Shown here piece by piece: positions 53,185 to 61,988 of a stretch of DNA of 64,000 nucleotides (position 1 is its first letter; each line of letters opens with the position of its first letter). A model generated the notes under the pieces. The model was not told the DNA's origin. It searched no databases and saw only the letters and a list, made by a program, of their open reading frames with translations. The position numbers and the translations under genes are program-made. The stretch comes from Streptomyces sp. NBC_00539. Its GTDB lineage: Bacteria > Actinomycetota > Actinomycetes > Streptomycetales > Streptomycetaceae. The stretch spans positions 868,001 through 932,000 of the forward strand of contig NZ_CP107811.1 in assembly GCF_036346105.1 (NCBI RefSeq), given 5' to 3'.

Positions 53185-54846
53185 TCAGCAGCGCCGGCGG
53201 TCCTGCGTGAGCACGCCCTGCGCGGTGGCGACCGTACGGTCGTAGCAGCCGGCTTCGGAACCGGACAGCCGGTAGCGCACCGTCGTGGTGCCCACGGCGT
53301 GCCGCTGCTCGCGCGGGACGTCGGCGGTGTAACTCGCGTCTCCCGCGTACGTGTCCTCCAGCCGCGACCACCCGACCTGGCGGCCGCCGCGCAGGGTGGA
53401 GGTGTCCGCCCTGTCGCCGAGGGAGAGGACGGTGCGCAGCCGGCCCCCCGCGCCCAGGGTGGTTTCACCGTCCATCGTGTAGGTGCGCCGGGTCGTCGTG
53501 GCGGCCTCCCCGTGGGACACGGTCTCCTCGTCGGTCCACCGCGCGGACAGCGCGTCGAGGTCCTCGCCCTCGGTCCAGCGGTGCACGGAGGTGTTGCGCA
53601 CCGCCCGGCTGACCGTGGTCGTGACCCGGCCGTGGGAGGTGTCGAGGTGTCCGGCGACGGTCAGGGAGTGGCCCGCCCCGGTGTCGAGCCGGTGCTCGGT
53701 CCCGGGCGTCCAGCGGACGGAGTTGGCCGGATCGCTCTCCTCGTGCCGGGTGAGGGCGCCGGTGACCACCGCACGGCCCCGGTCCTGCCACAGCAGCAGG
53801 TTCGCCGGGGTGCTCCAGCCGCTCTGCCCGGCCGGGACCCCGGCCACCGACACCTCGATGCGGTGGGGGCGGCCGTCGTTGAGGAGCGCCGCGTAGGGCG
53901 TGAGGTCGTAGTGCAGGGGCTGAACGTCGAAGGCGTGGGGGCCGGGGGTGACGTACCAGAGGAACGGGTTGGACCATCCGCCGGTCCAGACGGTGGGGAA
54001 CGGTGCGGCGAGACCGGCCAGTTGCCCGTCCACCAGCACGCGGACCTCGCGGTAGGGGCCGTCCGCCGCCTTGCAGGAGTACGGGGCGGCGTCGGGCGTG
54101 GTCAGGTACCAGAACTCCTCGCACCCGCCGCCCGAACCGGTGGCGTACACCTCGGCGAGGAGCCGTTCGGTGTTGCGCGGGGTGGTCACGGACGGGGTGG
54201 TGAGCGGGATGACGCGGTCGGGGGTGACGGCCGGCCGGGTGCGGCCTTCGGCGGCGTAGAAGGTGAGGGTGACCTTGACGTCGATGACACCGGTGTAGGT
54301 GTCGTCGACGACGTTGCCGATCAGCATCTCCACGGGCTGCGGGCGGCTGAGGGTGTCCCGGTAGTGGGTGACGTCCTTCTCGACGGACCAGGTGATGCCC
54401 TCGGGCGAGGGTTCGGGGGTGGAGGTGCTCAGGATCTCGACGCCGCCGACGCTGAGGTTGCCGAGGCGGTCGTACTGGCGGCCCTTGACCTTGCCGTCGA
54501 GGCGGAGCACCACTTCCGCCCAGTCGCCCCGGCCGCAGCCGGTGGGCGGCGCGTAACTGCCCCGGTACGGGGTGAAGTCCCGGAACTGGGCCTCGGCCAG
54601 GGTCACTTGGCAGGACCTGGTCCCGGGCCGGGCCACGGACGGAGCGGCGGTGAGGGGGTCGTGCCAGTCGGTGCCGAACTCGGCGGGCGGGTCTTGCCCG
54701 GGTCGGCCGTCGCCGGGGGCCGCGGTGGACGTGGCGGCCGTGGTGGCGGCGCCGGCCGTGGCCGCGCTCGCGGGTCCCGCGGCGGCCAGGGCGCCCACGG
54801 CGAGCGCGAGCGCGCCCAGCAGGCCCGTGATCCTGTGTCGTCTCAT
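53185..54846 (-). CDS. Secreted peptide N-glycanase A-type amidase
   Basis: 553 residues. The signal peptide ends near ASA. The mature part has LAEAQFRDFTPYRG, WAEVVLRLDGKVKGRQYDR and GGVEILSTSTPEPS, then EFWYLT and WSNPFLWYVTPGPHAFDVQP, agreeing with the PNGase A (peptide-N4-(N-acetylglucosaminyl)asparagine amidase) family known from plants and some bacteria. Such enzymes remove N-glycans from glycoproteins. The GH20 hexosaminidase later in the window could act on the released glycan. The nucleophile cannot be identified by eye. Confidence 0.85.
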   Translation of the reverse strand: MRRHRITGLLGALALAVGALAAAGPASAATAGAATTAATSTAAPGDGRPGQDPPAEFGTDWHDPLTAAPSVARPGTRSCQVTLAEAQFRDFTPYRGSYAPPTGCGRGDWAEVVLRLDGKVKGRQYDRLGNLSVGGVEILSTSTPEPSPEGITWSVEKDVTHYRDTLSRPQPVEMLIGNVVDDTYTGVIDVKVTLTFYAAEGRTRPAVTPDRVIPLTTPSVTTPRNTERLLAEVYATGSGGGCEEFWYLTTPDAAPYSCKAADGPYREVRVLVDGQLAGLAAPFPTVWTGGWSNPFLWYVTPGPHAFDVQPLHYDLTPYAALLNDGRPHRIEVSVAGVPAGQSGWSTPANLLLWQDRGRAVVTGALTRHEESDPANSVRWTPGTEHRLDTGAGHSLTVAGHLDTSHGRVTTTVSRAVRNTSVHRWTEGEDLDALSARWTDEETVSHGEAATTTRRTYTMDGETTLGAGGRLRTVLSLGDRADTSTLRGGRQVGWSRLEDTYAGDASYTADVPREQRHAVGTTTVRYRLSGSEAGCYDRTVATAQGVLTQDRRRC

Positions 54847-54968
54847 GGGCCCGCAGTGAAACCCGGCCGGGCCCGGGGACGCCAGGGCGCGCGGAGCGGC
54901 ACTGGCCGGATGTCGTCCCCGCGTCGAGTGCCCGTGCCGGCGGCGCAGGGGCCGGACGCCCCGGTGGA

Positions 54969-55463
54969 TCAGGCGGCGGGCGAACCGGCCGGGAGTACCG
55001 CGACCCCGTCGTCGTCGGCGTAGACGATGTCCCCGGGACGGAAGGTGACCTCACCGATGGTGACGGGCTCGTCGACGGTGCCCGCGCCCGTCTTGCCGCT
55101 CTTGCGCGGGATCGTACCCAGGGCCTTGATGCCGAGGTCGAGGCGGCCGAGGGCGTCGCTGTCGCGGACCGAGCCGTTGATGATCAGTCCGGCCCAGCCG
55201 TTGCGCAGCGCGGCTCCGGCGATGAGGTCGCCCACGAGCGCGGTGCGCGGGGAGCCACCACCGTCGACCACGAGCACGGCGCCCTCGCCCGGTGTGCCGA
55301 CGAGCTCCCGCAGCAGGGCGTTGTCCTCGTGGCAGGAGAGGGTGCGCACCGGCCCGGCGAACACCGCGCGGCCGCCGATCCGGCGGAAGGGGGTGGTGCA
55401 CAGACCGAGGGCCTCTCCGTACCGGTCGTACAGGTCGGCGGTGGGTATCGGCTTGACGGTCAT
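54969..55463 (-). CDS. RraA-family protein
   Basis: 164 residues of the RraA fold (DGGGSPRTALVGDLIAGAA, WAGLIINGSVRDSD with the Arg-Asp pair). Family members include inhibitors of RNase E and also metal-dependent 4-hydroxy-4-methyl-2-oxoglutarate/oxaloacetate aldolases, which carry the G-x-R...D pair seen here. The ATG of MTVKPIPTADL follows GAAGGAGCCGG. Which activity applies is uncertain. Confidence 0.88.
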   Translation of the reverse strand: MTVKPIPTADLYDRYGEALGLCTTPFRRIGGRAVFAGPVRTLSCHEDNALLRELVGTPGEGAVLVVDGGGSPRTALVGDLIAGAALRNGWAGLIINGSVRDSDALGRLDLGIKALGTIPRKSGKTGAGTVDEPVTIGEVTFRPGDIVYADDDGVAVLPAGSPAA

Positions 55464-55528
55464 CTCGCTCCGGCTCCTTCGCTGTCTGCGTCGCGCGGTG
55501 ACCAGCGTAGGCGTCGGCCCGGGCGCGG

Positions 55529-55795
55529 TCAGCGGCGGGAGTTGCCGAACAGGAGGCGGTAGCCGATCAGCAGGACGAGCGAGCCGGCGATGGCGGAGCC
55601 CCAGGTGGCGGCGTCGAAGAACTGGTTCTCGATCGGCCGGTCGAGGAATTTCGCGGAGAGCCATCCGCCGATGAAGGCACCGGCGATGCCGATGAGGGTG
55701 GTCCCGATCAGTCCGCCCGGGTCCCGGCCGGGCAGCAGCAGCTTGGCTATGCCGCCGGCCAGCAGCCCCAGGATGATCCAGCCGATGATGCCCAT
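55529..55795 (-). CDS. GlsB/YeaQ/YmgE-family membrane protein
   Basis: 88 residues and three membrane helices with the glycine pattern of the transglycosylase-associated protein family: GIIGWIILGLLAGGIAKLLLP, GTTLIGIAGAFIGGW and a final SLVLLIGYRLLF. These are stress-induced inner-membrane proteins of unknown mechanism. Confidence 0.92.
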   Translation of the reverse strand: MGIIGWIILGLLAGGIAKLLLPGRDPGGLIGTTLIGIAGAFIGGWLSAKFLDRPIENQFFDAATWGSAIAGSLVLLIGYRLLFGNSRR

Positions 55796-55938
55796 GCCCG
55801 CTCACTCCGCTTCGTTCGTGCACGCTCGCTCGCGCGTTCAGGGAGGAGGACGCGAGGAGGGCGGGATCGGTTCTCCGGGGAGGTCGCCGGTGCCGGGCGC
55901 GGCCGGCCGGCGCGGGCCCGGCCGACGCCCGGCCGACC

Positions 55939-56006
55939 GTGCGGGCCGCGCGGGTCGCGCGGGTCGCGGGTCGCGGGTCGCGCGTCGAGCGGGTCGAGCG
56001 TCGAAC
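55939..56006. repeat. Short degenerate GC-rich tandem repeat
   Basis: Runs of CGCGGGT/GCGGGTC and GTCGAGCG-like units follow one another in the 214-base gap between the GlsB-like and DMT genes, ending four bases before the DMT stop. This is low-complexity sequence. Confidence 0.5.
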
Positions 56007-56009
56007 CGC

Positions 56010-56897
56010 TCACACCGCGACCCGGCCGGCCGTTGCGGCGGCGGCGGTCGCGGGCGCGGGCGCCGGGTCGGCCACCCGGTCGCCGGGGCTCGTCCGGGTC
56101 AGCAGCAGCACCCCGCGCGCCGCGGCGAGGGCGCCCGCGGTGGCCAGCAGGATGCCGAGCGCGCCGCCCTGGAGCCGTTCGCCGAGCAGGACCATGCCGA
56201 TGGCGGCGGCCGCGAGCGGGTTGGACAGGTTGACCACGGCGAGCGGTGCGCCGAGCCCGCCCCGGTAGGCCCGTTGCGACAAGAGCATGCCCCCGACGGC
56301 GAAGACCACGACGAGCAGCGCCACCGTGACCACCCGCGGGCTCAGCAGGGCCCCTCCCCGGCCGCCCGCCACCGCCACGGTCTGCGTCAGCGCGGAGGCG
56401 GCGGCGGAGGCCAGCCCCGAGGCGGTGGCGTGCCGCAGGCCGGAGCGGACGTCACCCCGGGTCAGCAGGGTGATCACGGCGGCGGTCGCGCCGGAGACGG
56501 CGAGGGCCTCGGCCAGCGTGAGGGTGTCGTCGGGAGCGGGTCCGGACGCCGGCAGGAGCAGCAGGCCGAGCCCGGCGACGGTGGCCAGGGTGCCCCGCCA
56601 CTCGGTGGCGGCGACCCGGCGGCCCGCCCCGCGCGCCCCGAGGGGGACGGCCGCGACGAGGGTGAGGGCGCCCAGGGGCTGGACCAGGGTGAGCGGCCCG
56701 TACCGCAGGGCGGCCGCGTGCAGCAGCGCGGCGGCGGCGTTCAGTCCGGCCGACCACCACCAGGCGCCGTTGCCGAGCAGCGCGGCGGCGCTGCGGGCGA
56801 CGGCACGGCGGGCGAGGCGTTCCTGGGCGACGGCCGCGGCCGCGTAGGCCACGGCGGAGGCGAGGCAGAGCGCGACCGCGAGGGCGGTGGCGTTCAC
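56010..56897 (-). CDS. DMT-superfamily (EamA-like) membrane protein
   Basis: 295 residues, about ten membrane helices in two halves with conserved PLTLVQPLGALTLV and LAVVNLSNPLAAAAIGMVLLGERLQGG, the helix-end signature of EamA/DMT carriers. The GTG overlaps the PAP2 gene stop by four bases (GTGA), so both are expressed together under the TetR array. The substrate may be a lipid precursor; this is inference from the partner. Confidence 0.88.
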   Translation of the reverse strand: MNATALAVALCLASAVAYAAAAVAQERLARRAVARSAAALLGNGAWWWSAGLNAAAALLHAAALRYGPLTLVQPLGALTLVAAVPLGARGAGRRVAATEWRGTLATVAGLGLLLLPASGPAPDDTLTLAEALAVSGATAAVITLLTRGDVRSGLRHATASGLASAAASALTQTVAVAGGRGGALLSPRVVTVALLVVVFAVGGMLLSQRAYRGGLGAPLAVVNLSNPLAAAAIGMVLLGERLQGGALGILLATAGALAAARGVLLLTRTSPGDRVADPAPAPATAAAATAGRVAV

Positions 56898-57850
56898 CGA
56901 AGGCTCCCCGCGCCCGCGACGACGGACTCGGCCCGGCCACGGCGCGGCCCCGGCAGGCCGGCTCCGACGGAGGGCACGGCGGCGGGGGACGCGGCCCCGG
57001 GGGCAGCCCCGGGCGACACCGCCTCGCAGGACACGGCCCCGCGCGACACCGCCTCGGGAAGCGCCGTGCCGGGAGACGCACCGGCCGGCGACGCGGCGGC
57101 GATCCGGGAACCACCCGTGACCGGGCGCGGGACGAACAGCAGCGCGGCCCCGAGCAGGACGGCGGCGACGACCGCGTCCAGCCAGTAGTGGTTGGCCGTC
57201 CCGACCACCACGAGCAGCGTCACCAACGGGTGCAGCAGCCACAGGTACCGCCACCGGGAGCGGGTGGCCGCGATCATGCCGAGGGCCAGCATCAGGGCCC
57301 ACCCGAAGTGCAGGGAGGGCATCGCGGCGAACTGGTTGGCCAGGGTGTCGGTGGCCGGCGCGGCCCGGTAGACGGTGGGCCCGTAGACCTGCGCGGTGTC
57401 CATGAGCCCTGCGGCGCGGAGCATCCGCGGCGGTGCCAGCGGGAACGCCAGATGGAGGGCGAGGGCGGCTCCCGTGAGGACCGCGAGCACGCGGCGGGTC
57501 CACAGGTAGTGGCCGGGGCGCCGGACGTAGAGCCAGATGAGGAAGAGGGCGGTCGCCGGGAAGTGCACGCCCGCGTAGTAGGTGTTCGCCGACCGTATGA
57601 GGGTGTCGCCGTGCAGCAGCAGCCGCTGTACCGCGCCCTCGCCGGGCAGGTGCAGCGCGCGTTCGGCGTCCCAGATCCGCGCGGCGTTGCGGAACGCCTC
57701 GTCGGTGCGGCCGGTCGAGAGCATCCGGCCCGCCTTGTAGACGGTGAAGAGTCCCGCGACGAGCAGCAGCTCGCGCAGGAGCCGGCGCCGCTCCCGCCCG
57801 CGTCCGGGTGGACCGGTGGGGGGCTCCGCGGGGGTCGTCTCGGTGGTCAT
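56894..57850 (-). CDS. PAP2-family / inositol phosphorylceramide synthase-like membrane protein
   Basis: 318 residues with six membrane helices. The PAP2 catalytic motifs are AAMPSLHFGWAL and GTANHYWLDAVV (catalytic His), as in Aur1-like enzymes that move phospho-head groups between lipids. The C-terminal 70 residues are an Ala/Ser/Pro/Gly-rich tail partly built on a 30-bp DNA repeat near 57013-57060. It is divergent from a TetR gene and first of a two-gene operon with the DMT protein. Confidence 0.87.
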   Translation of the reverse strand: MTTETTPAEPPTGPPGRGRERRRLLRELLLVAGLFTVYKAGRMLSTGRTDEAFRNAARIWDAERALHLPGEGAVQRLLLHGDTLIRSANTYYAGVHFPATALFLIWLYVRRPGHYLWTRRVLAVLTGAALALHLAFPLAPPRMLRAAGLMDTAQVYGPTVYRAAPATDTLANQFAAMPSLHFGWALMLALGMIAATRSRWRYLWLLHPLVTLLVVVGTANHYWLDAVVAAVLLGAALLFVPRPVTGGSRIAAASPAGASPGTALPEAVSRGAVSCEAVSPGAAPGAASPAAVPSVGAGLPGPRRGRAESVVAGAGSLR

Positions 57851-57917
57851 CCCACGGTCTCGCTTCCTCTACTCGGCGGGCGGCCGGGCGGAGCTCGTCC
57901 GCCGGGCCGTCACACAT

Positions 57918-57987
57918 CGACACGCCAGTGTATCGATACATTGGCGTATCGATACGCCGGTGTACCGATACGCTGGCGTAGCCGTAC
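57918..57987. promoter_or_regulatory. Array of five 16-bp operator units (TetR target)
   Basis: Palindromes of the form GTATCGATAC recur with centres exactly 16 bp apart (near 57918.5, 57934.5, 57950.5, 57966.5, 57982.5). The repeating unit is CGATACGCCGGTGTAT-like. The middle site expands to the perfect 16-bp palindrome GGCGTATCGATACGCC, and the second to a 24-bp palindrome with one mismatched pair; the outer sites decay. The array lies between the PAP2-DMT operon and the divergent TetR gene. Confidence 0.85.
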
Positions 57988-58027
57988 ACTCGAATGACGG
58001 ACCGTGCCGCCGAGGAGGACCGCACCC

Positions 58028-58639
58028 ATGACACAGACAGAGCCGGCCTCCGCGCGTCGCTCCAAGATCAGCCCCGAGCGGGTCCAGGAGTTCTACGACG
58101 CCGTCCTGGAGCAGCTGCGCGAGAACGGCTACGAAGCCCTGACCATGGAGGGCATCGCCGCCCGCGCCTGTTGCGGCAAGTCCACGCTCTACCGGCAGTG
58201 GAAGACCAAGCCCCAGCTGGTCGCCGCCGCCCTGCGCGCGAACCGGCAGGGCACCCTCGCCGCGGTCGACACCGGCACCCTCGCCGGGGACCTGCGCGAG
58301 GCGGCCCGGATCGCGGCCGGCACCTCGGGTCGTGACACGCGGCTCAGTCAGGCGCTCGGGCACGCCGTGCTCAGCGACGAGGAGCTCCAGGCGGCGCTGC
58401 GCGAGGCGCTGGTCGAGCCCGAGCTGGCGGCGTTCGACGCGATGGTGGCGCGGGCGGTGGCGCGCGGCGAGATCACCGCGGACCATCCGGCGGTGGAGTT
58501 CCTGCCCGCACAGCTGATGGGCGTCATGCGGATCAGGCCGGTGCTCGAAGGCCGCTACGCCGACGCCGACTACCTCGTGCGCTTCGTGGACGCGGCGCTG
58601 CTCCCCTCGCTCGGCATCACGCCGGGCACCACCCCCTAG
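58028..58639 (+). CDS. TetR-family transcriptional regulator
   Basis: 203 residues with the N-terminal HTH (YEALTMEGIAARACCGKSTLYRQWKTK, about residues 37-63) and a helical ligand domain. GGAGGA lies about 10 bases before the ATG. It is divergent from the PAP2-DMT operon, and the 16-bp operator array fills the shared promoter, so it very likely represses both directions. The ligand is unknown. Confidence 0.93.
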   Translation: MTQTEPASARRSKISPERVQEFYDAVLEQLRENGYEALTMEGIAARACCGKSTLYRQWKTKPQLVAAALRANRQGTLAAVDTGTLAGDLREAARIAAGTSGRDTRLSQALGHAVLSDEELQAALREALVEPELAAFDAMVARAVARGEITADHPAVEFLPAQLMGVMRIRPVLEGRYADADYLVRFVDAALLPSLGITPGTTP

Positions 58640-58784
58640 ACCGGTGGGCCACCGTCCCCGATGACCGGACGGAGACCTGCCCGCGCTGCCTCGTGGGGAC
58701 GGCGGCAGCGCGCCACCCGGACCGGGCGGCGGTCACTCGCACGACGAGTGGCCGCCGCCCGATCTGTGCGGAGCGGCGCCCGCC

Positions 58785-59327
58785 TCACGGCCGGGGCGCC
58801 CCCATCAGCCGCGTGTACTGCTCGGGGTCGGCGTCGAAGCCGCGCGGGCGCGCGTCCAGGGACCAGCCGCCCGAGGGGTCCCGGAGGAATTCGGCGACGG
58901 TCGCGGCGCTGAACCCCCCGACGTCCGCGAAGTCGGACCGGGCCAGGTCGGTGTAGCCCTCGCGGATGCGCACTCCGGTACCGGCCACGGAGGCGAAGGT
59001 CTTCGTACGGGCGCCTTCGGGCCCGGGGTCCTGGATCACCACGCCCACGACCACCCGGCCGAGCCCCGGGGCAAGCCGGTTCAGTTCGAGGGTCATCACC
59101 TCGTCGAAGCCGAGTCCCTGCCCGGTGTCGCTGTCCCGGTTGAGGGTGATCGTGCCGTCGGGCGCGCGGCTGCCGAAGTGCACGAGGTAGACGGGGTCAC
59201 CGTAGAGGGCCGCCGAGTCGTACGCGGCGGCCAGTATGTCGAGGTCGTGCGCGGGCGTCCCGGCCGGGCTGGGATCCCAGCGCAGGGCTATCTCCACCTT
59301 GGCCAGGCTCTTGCGTACTGTGCTCAC
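58785..59327 (-). CDS. TerD-family protein
   Basis: 180 residues from the GTG after GGAGGGGGAGTTCG; an ATG nine codons earlier is possible. TerD features: LAKVEIALRWDPS, HDLDILAAAYD, LNRDSDTGQGLGFDE (acidic calcium-binding loops), FASVAGTGVRI. These cytoplasmic Ca2+-binding proteins are linked to tellurite resistance, stress and differentiation in Streptomyces. It stands alone without other ter genes. Confidence 0.9.
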   Translation of the reverse strand: MSTVRKSLAKVEIALRWDPSPAGTPAHDLDILAAAYDSAALYGDPVYLVHFGSRAPDGTITLNRDSDTGQGLGFDEVMTLELNRLAPGLGRVVVGVVIQDPGPEGARTKTFASVAGTGVRIREGYTDLARSDFADVGGFSAATVAEFLRDPSGGWSLDARPRGFDADPEQYTRLMGAPRP

Positions 59328-59746
59328 CGAACTCCCCCTCCGCTCACCGGACATGGCCCAGTCATGCTGTCACGTGCCGGTGATCAAGGCGGAGCGAACG
59401 CCGTGACGGCCGAAATCCGCGGCGACCTCCCCGCGTCCGATTGCGAACCTTTCAGCCCCAATACATGTGAACCGTCACGGCATGACCGTAATGCCCATCC
59501 GCCCGTCCGCGCCGAGGAGTTGCAGGACAGCAGGATCTGCGGCCGAGCCGGATCGTTATCCTCAAATTTCCCTCAGATGTAGTGACGCTGCGCCCGTCAC
59601 CTTCCTAGCTTCCTCATACACGCGCCACCCGGACCGTGTGGTTCCGCACGTGCTCGGCACTGCGTACCGACCCCGTACTCCGTGCCCTACCCGGCACCGG
59701 TACGTCCCGCTCCCGCGTGATCCGCGATCCCAGGAAAGAGTGCAGC
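59328..59746. other. 419-base intergenic region before the solute-binding protein gene
   Basis: No credible coding sequence was found; in-frame stretches here lack Streptomyces codon bias. It is comparatively AT-rich around 59545-59585 (GTTATCCTCAAATTTCCC), a likely promoter zone for the downstream lipoprotein gene. I see no riboswitch-like structure. Confidence 0.4.
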
Positions 59747-60559
59747 ATGAAGGTTCCCAAGGCCGGTGCGGTCGTCGCAGTGATCGCCCTCGCCGCCACC
59801 GCCACGGGGTGTGCCGGTGACAGCGCCAAGGAGCCGCTCGCGATCGGCATCAAGTTCGACCAGCCCGGGATCGGGATGCGCGAGGCCAACGGCACCTACA
59901 CCGGGTTCGACGTCGACGTGGCCACCTACATCGCGAAGGAGCTCGGCTACAAGCCGAACGAGATCGAGTTCAAGCAGGTCTACAGCTCCGACCGCGAGCT
60001 GCTGATCCAGTACAACGAGGTCAAGTTCGTCGCCGCCAGCTACTCGATCAGCGACAAGCGCAAGGAGAAGGTCGACTTCGCCGGCCCGTACTTCATCGCG
60101 CACCAGGACCTGCTCGTGCGCTCCACGGATACGTCGATCACCAAGGCCGAGGACCTGAACTCCAAGCGGCTGTGTTCGGTGACCGGTTCCACCTCGGCCG
60201 AGAACGTCCGCAAGACGCTGGCGCCCAAGGCCAGCGTCCTGGAGCTCGGCAGCTACTCGGACTGCCTGGTCGCCCTGCAGGACAACCAGGCCGACGCGAT
60301 GACGACCGACAACTCCATCCTGGCCGGTTACGCGGCCCAGAAGGGCAACGAGGGCAAGTTCAGGCTGCTCGGGCTGAACCTGAGCAACGAGAACTACGGC
60401 ATCGGCCTCAAGAAGGGTGACGCCGACCTCCAGCGCAAGATCAACACCGCGCTGACGAAGATGGTCGCGGACGGCTCCTGGGACGCGGCGGTCAAGAAGA
60501 ACTTCGGCCCGGCCAACTACAAGTACGAGCCCGCGCCGCAGGTGACGTCGGGCAGCTGA
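59747..60559 (+). CDS. Amino-acid ABC transporter substrate-binding lipoprotein (GluB-like)
   Basis: 270 residues. The lipobox ATGC follows a short signal (Cys at about 22). The family-3 binding-protein pattern is clear: GFDVDVATYIAKELGY, AASYSISDKRKEKVDFAGPYF, LCSVTGSTSAENVRK and MVADGSWDAAVKKNFG. The ligand is probably glutamate or another polar amino acid. The gene has its own terminator, and no permease or ATPase gene is adjacent, so it must use a transporter encoded elsewhere. Confidence 0.92.
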   Translation: MKVPKAGAVVAVIALAATATGCAGDSAKEPLAIGIKFDQPGIGMREANGTYTGFDVDVATYIAKELGYKPNEIEFKQVYSSDRELLIQYNEVKFVAASYSISDKRKEKVDFAGPYFIAHQDLLVRSTDTSITKAEDLNSKRLCSVTGSTSAENVRKTLAPKASVLELGSYSDCLVALQDNQADAMTTDNSILAGYAAQKGNEGKFRLLGLNLSNENYGIGLKKGDADLQRKINTALTKMVADGSWDAAVKKNFGPANYKYEPAPQVTSGS

Positions 60560-60564
60560 CGCGT

Positions 60565-60596
60565 GGTCCGGCCCAGGCTGCCACCTGGGCCGGACC
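60565..60596 (+). terminator. Terminator after the solute-binding protein gene
   Basis: Perfect 13-bp arms (GGTCCGGCCCAGG and complement), 6-base loop, followed by CCCTT; it begins six bases after the stop codon. Confidence 0.85.
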
Positions 60597-60715
60597 CCTT
60601 CCCGACACATGGTTTTCACCTGTTGGATACATGACAATGTGAGCCTCGCTCTGCCACCTGACACCCCGCCAACCGACCGGCGGGGACGGTGCGTGTGGAG
60701 AGGTACCCCCACGTC

Positions 60716-61534
60716 ATGAGATTCTCCCGCCTCGCCCCCTGGGCGGCCGGCCTCACCGCCGCCGCCCTGGCCCTCATACCGGCCACCGCCTCGGCCGGAC
60801 AGCAGCGGACGGCGGCGATTCCCCACGCCGCAGCCGCCACCACCACGACCACCGCCGACTACTACGCGGCGGCCCAGGGCAAGACCGGCGCAGCGCTCAA
60901 GAGCGCACTGCACGGGATCATCAAGAACCAGTCCACGGTCACCTACGACGGCGTGTGGAACGCCCTCAAGGTCACCGACCAGGACCCGGCCAATCCGAAC
61001 AACGTCATCCTGGTGTACTCGGGCCGCTCCCAGGCCAAGAACACCAACGGCGGGAACCCCGACGACTGGAACCGCGAGCACGTCTGGGCCAAGAGCCACG
61101 GCGACTTCGGAACCGCGACGGGCCCCGGCACCGACCTGCACCACCTGAGGCCGGAAGACGTCACCGTCAACAGCACCCGTGGCAACAAGGACTTCGACAT
61201 GGGCGGCAGCCCGGTCGCCGAGGCCCCGGGCAGCTACACCGACTCCGACTCCTTCGAGCCGCGCGACGCGGTCAAGGGCGACGTGGCGCGGATGCTGCTC
61301 TACATGGCCGTCCGCTACGACGGCGGGGACGGCTTCCCGGACCTGGAACCGAACGACCAGGTCAACAACGGCTCGGCGCCCGCGATCGGGCGGATCAGCG
61401 TGCTCAAGCAGTGGAACCAGATGGATCCGCCGGACGCCTTCGAGCAGCGCCGCAACCAGGTCATCTTCGATACCTACCAGCACAACCGGAACCCGTTCAT
61501 CGACCACCCGGAGTGGGTCAACTCCATCTGGTGA
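60716..61534 (+). CDS. Secreted endonuclease I-type nuclease
   Basis: 272 residues. The signal peptide runs to about ASAGQ. The domain has YSGRSQ, the DDWNREHVWAKSHGDFG motif with the catalytic His, DLHHLRPEDVTVNSTRGN and DVARMLLYMAVRY, all characteristic of the endonuclease I/NucM beta-beta-alpha-metal family. It degrades extracellular DNA and RNA. An inverted repeat with 7-bp arms (60664-60685) is in the leader. The start is the ATG of MRFSRLAP; an upstream GTG would weaken the signal peptide. Confidence 0.93.
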   Translation: MRFSRLAPWAAGLTAAALALIPATASAGQQRTAAIPHAAAATTTTTADYYAAAQGKTGAALKSALHGIIKNQSTVTYDGVWNALKVTDQDPANPNNVILVYSGRSQAKNTNGGNPDDWNREHVWAKSHGDFGTATGPGTDLHHLRPEDVTVNSTRGNKDFDMGGSPVAEAPGSYTDSDSFEPRDAVKGDVARMLLYMAVRYDGGDGFPDLEPNDQVNNGSAPAIGRISVLKQWNQMDPPDAFEQRRNQVIFDTYQHNRNPFIDHPEWVNSIW

Positions 61535-61646
61535 CCTGCGGCGCAGGCCGTGGTGCCTCCACGGGATTGACCCGCTCCAGACCGGGTAGCCGCAGGTCAG
61601 AGGCTGCGGCCCGCGCCCGGCGGGCAGCCCGTGGAGGTACGTCGTC

Positions 61647-61961
61647 ATGGACGGAGCCGGACTCTCCGATCGTGAGAGGCGAGCCCTCTCGGCGATCGAG
61701 GCCCAACTCAAGGGTGACCGTTCCCTGGACCGCCGCCTGCGGTCCGGACACCGCCGGCGTCACGCCGTGGCGGCCTGCGTGCTCGGCGCGCTGACCGTCG
61801 CCCTGCTGGTCGCCGCCTCGGTGACCGTGTCGCAGCCGCTGATCTGGGCCTTCGCCGCGACGTGGATCGTCACCGTGTTCACGGCCCTGCCGCTGGTGGG
61901 CCAGTGGATCAGGCGGCGCTGGCAGCAACGGGACCGAGCGCTCGGCCACGAGGCCCCGTGA
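61647..61961 (+). CDS. DUF3040 small membrane protein
   Basis: 104 residues: a cytoplasmic N terminus with LSDRERRALSAIEAQL, typical of DUF3040 proteins, then two membrane helices (VAACVLGALTVALLVAASV and LIWAFAATWIVTVFTAL) and a basic tail. GGAGGT lies upstream of the ATG. Function is unknown. Confidence 0.88.
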   Translation: MDGAGLSDRERRALSAIEAQLKGDRSLDRRLRSGHRRRHAVAACVLGALTVALLVAASVTVSQPLIWAFAATWIVTVFTALPLVGQWIRRRWQQRDRALGHEAP

Positions 61962-61988
61962 ACCCTCGGCCCCGACGGCCTTGCCCGG

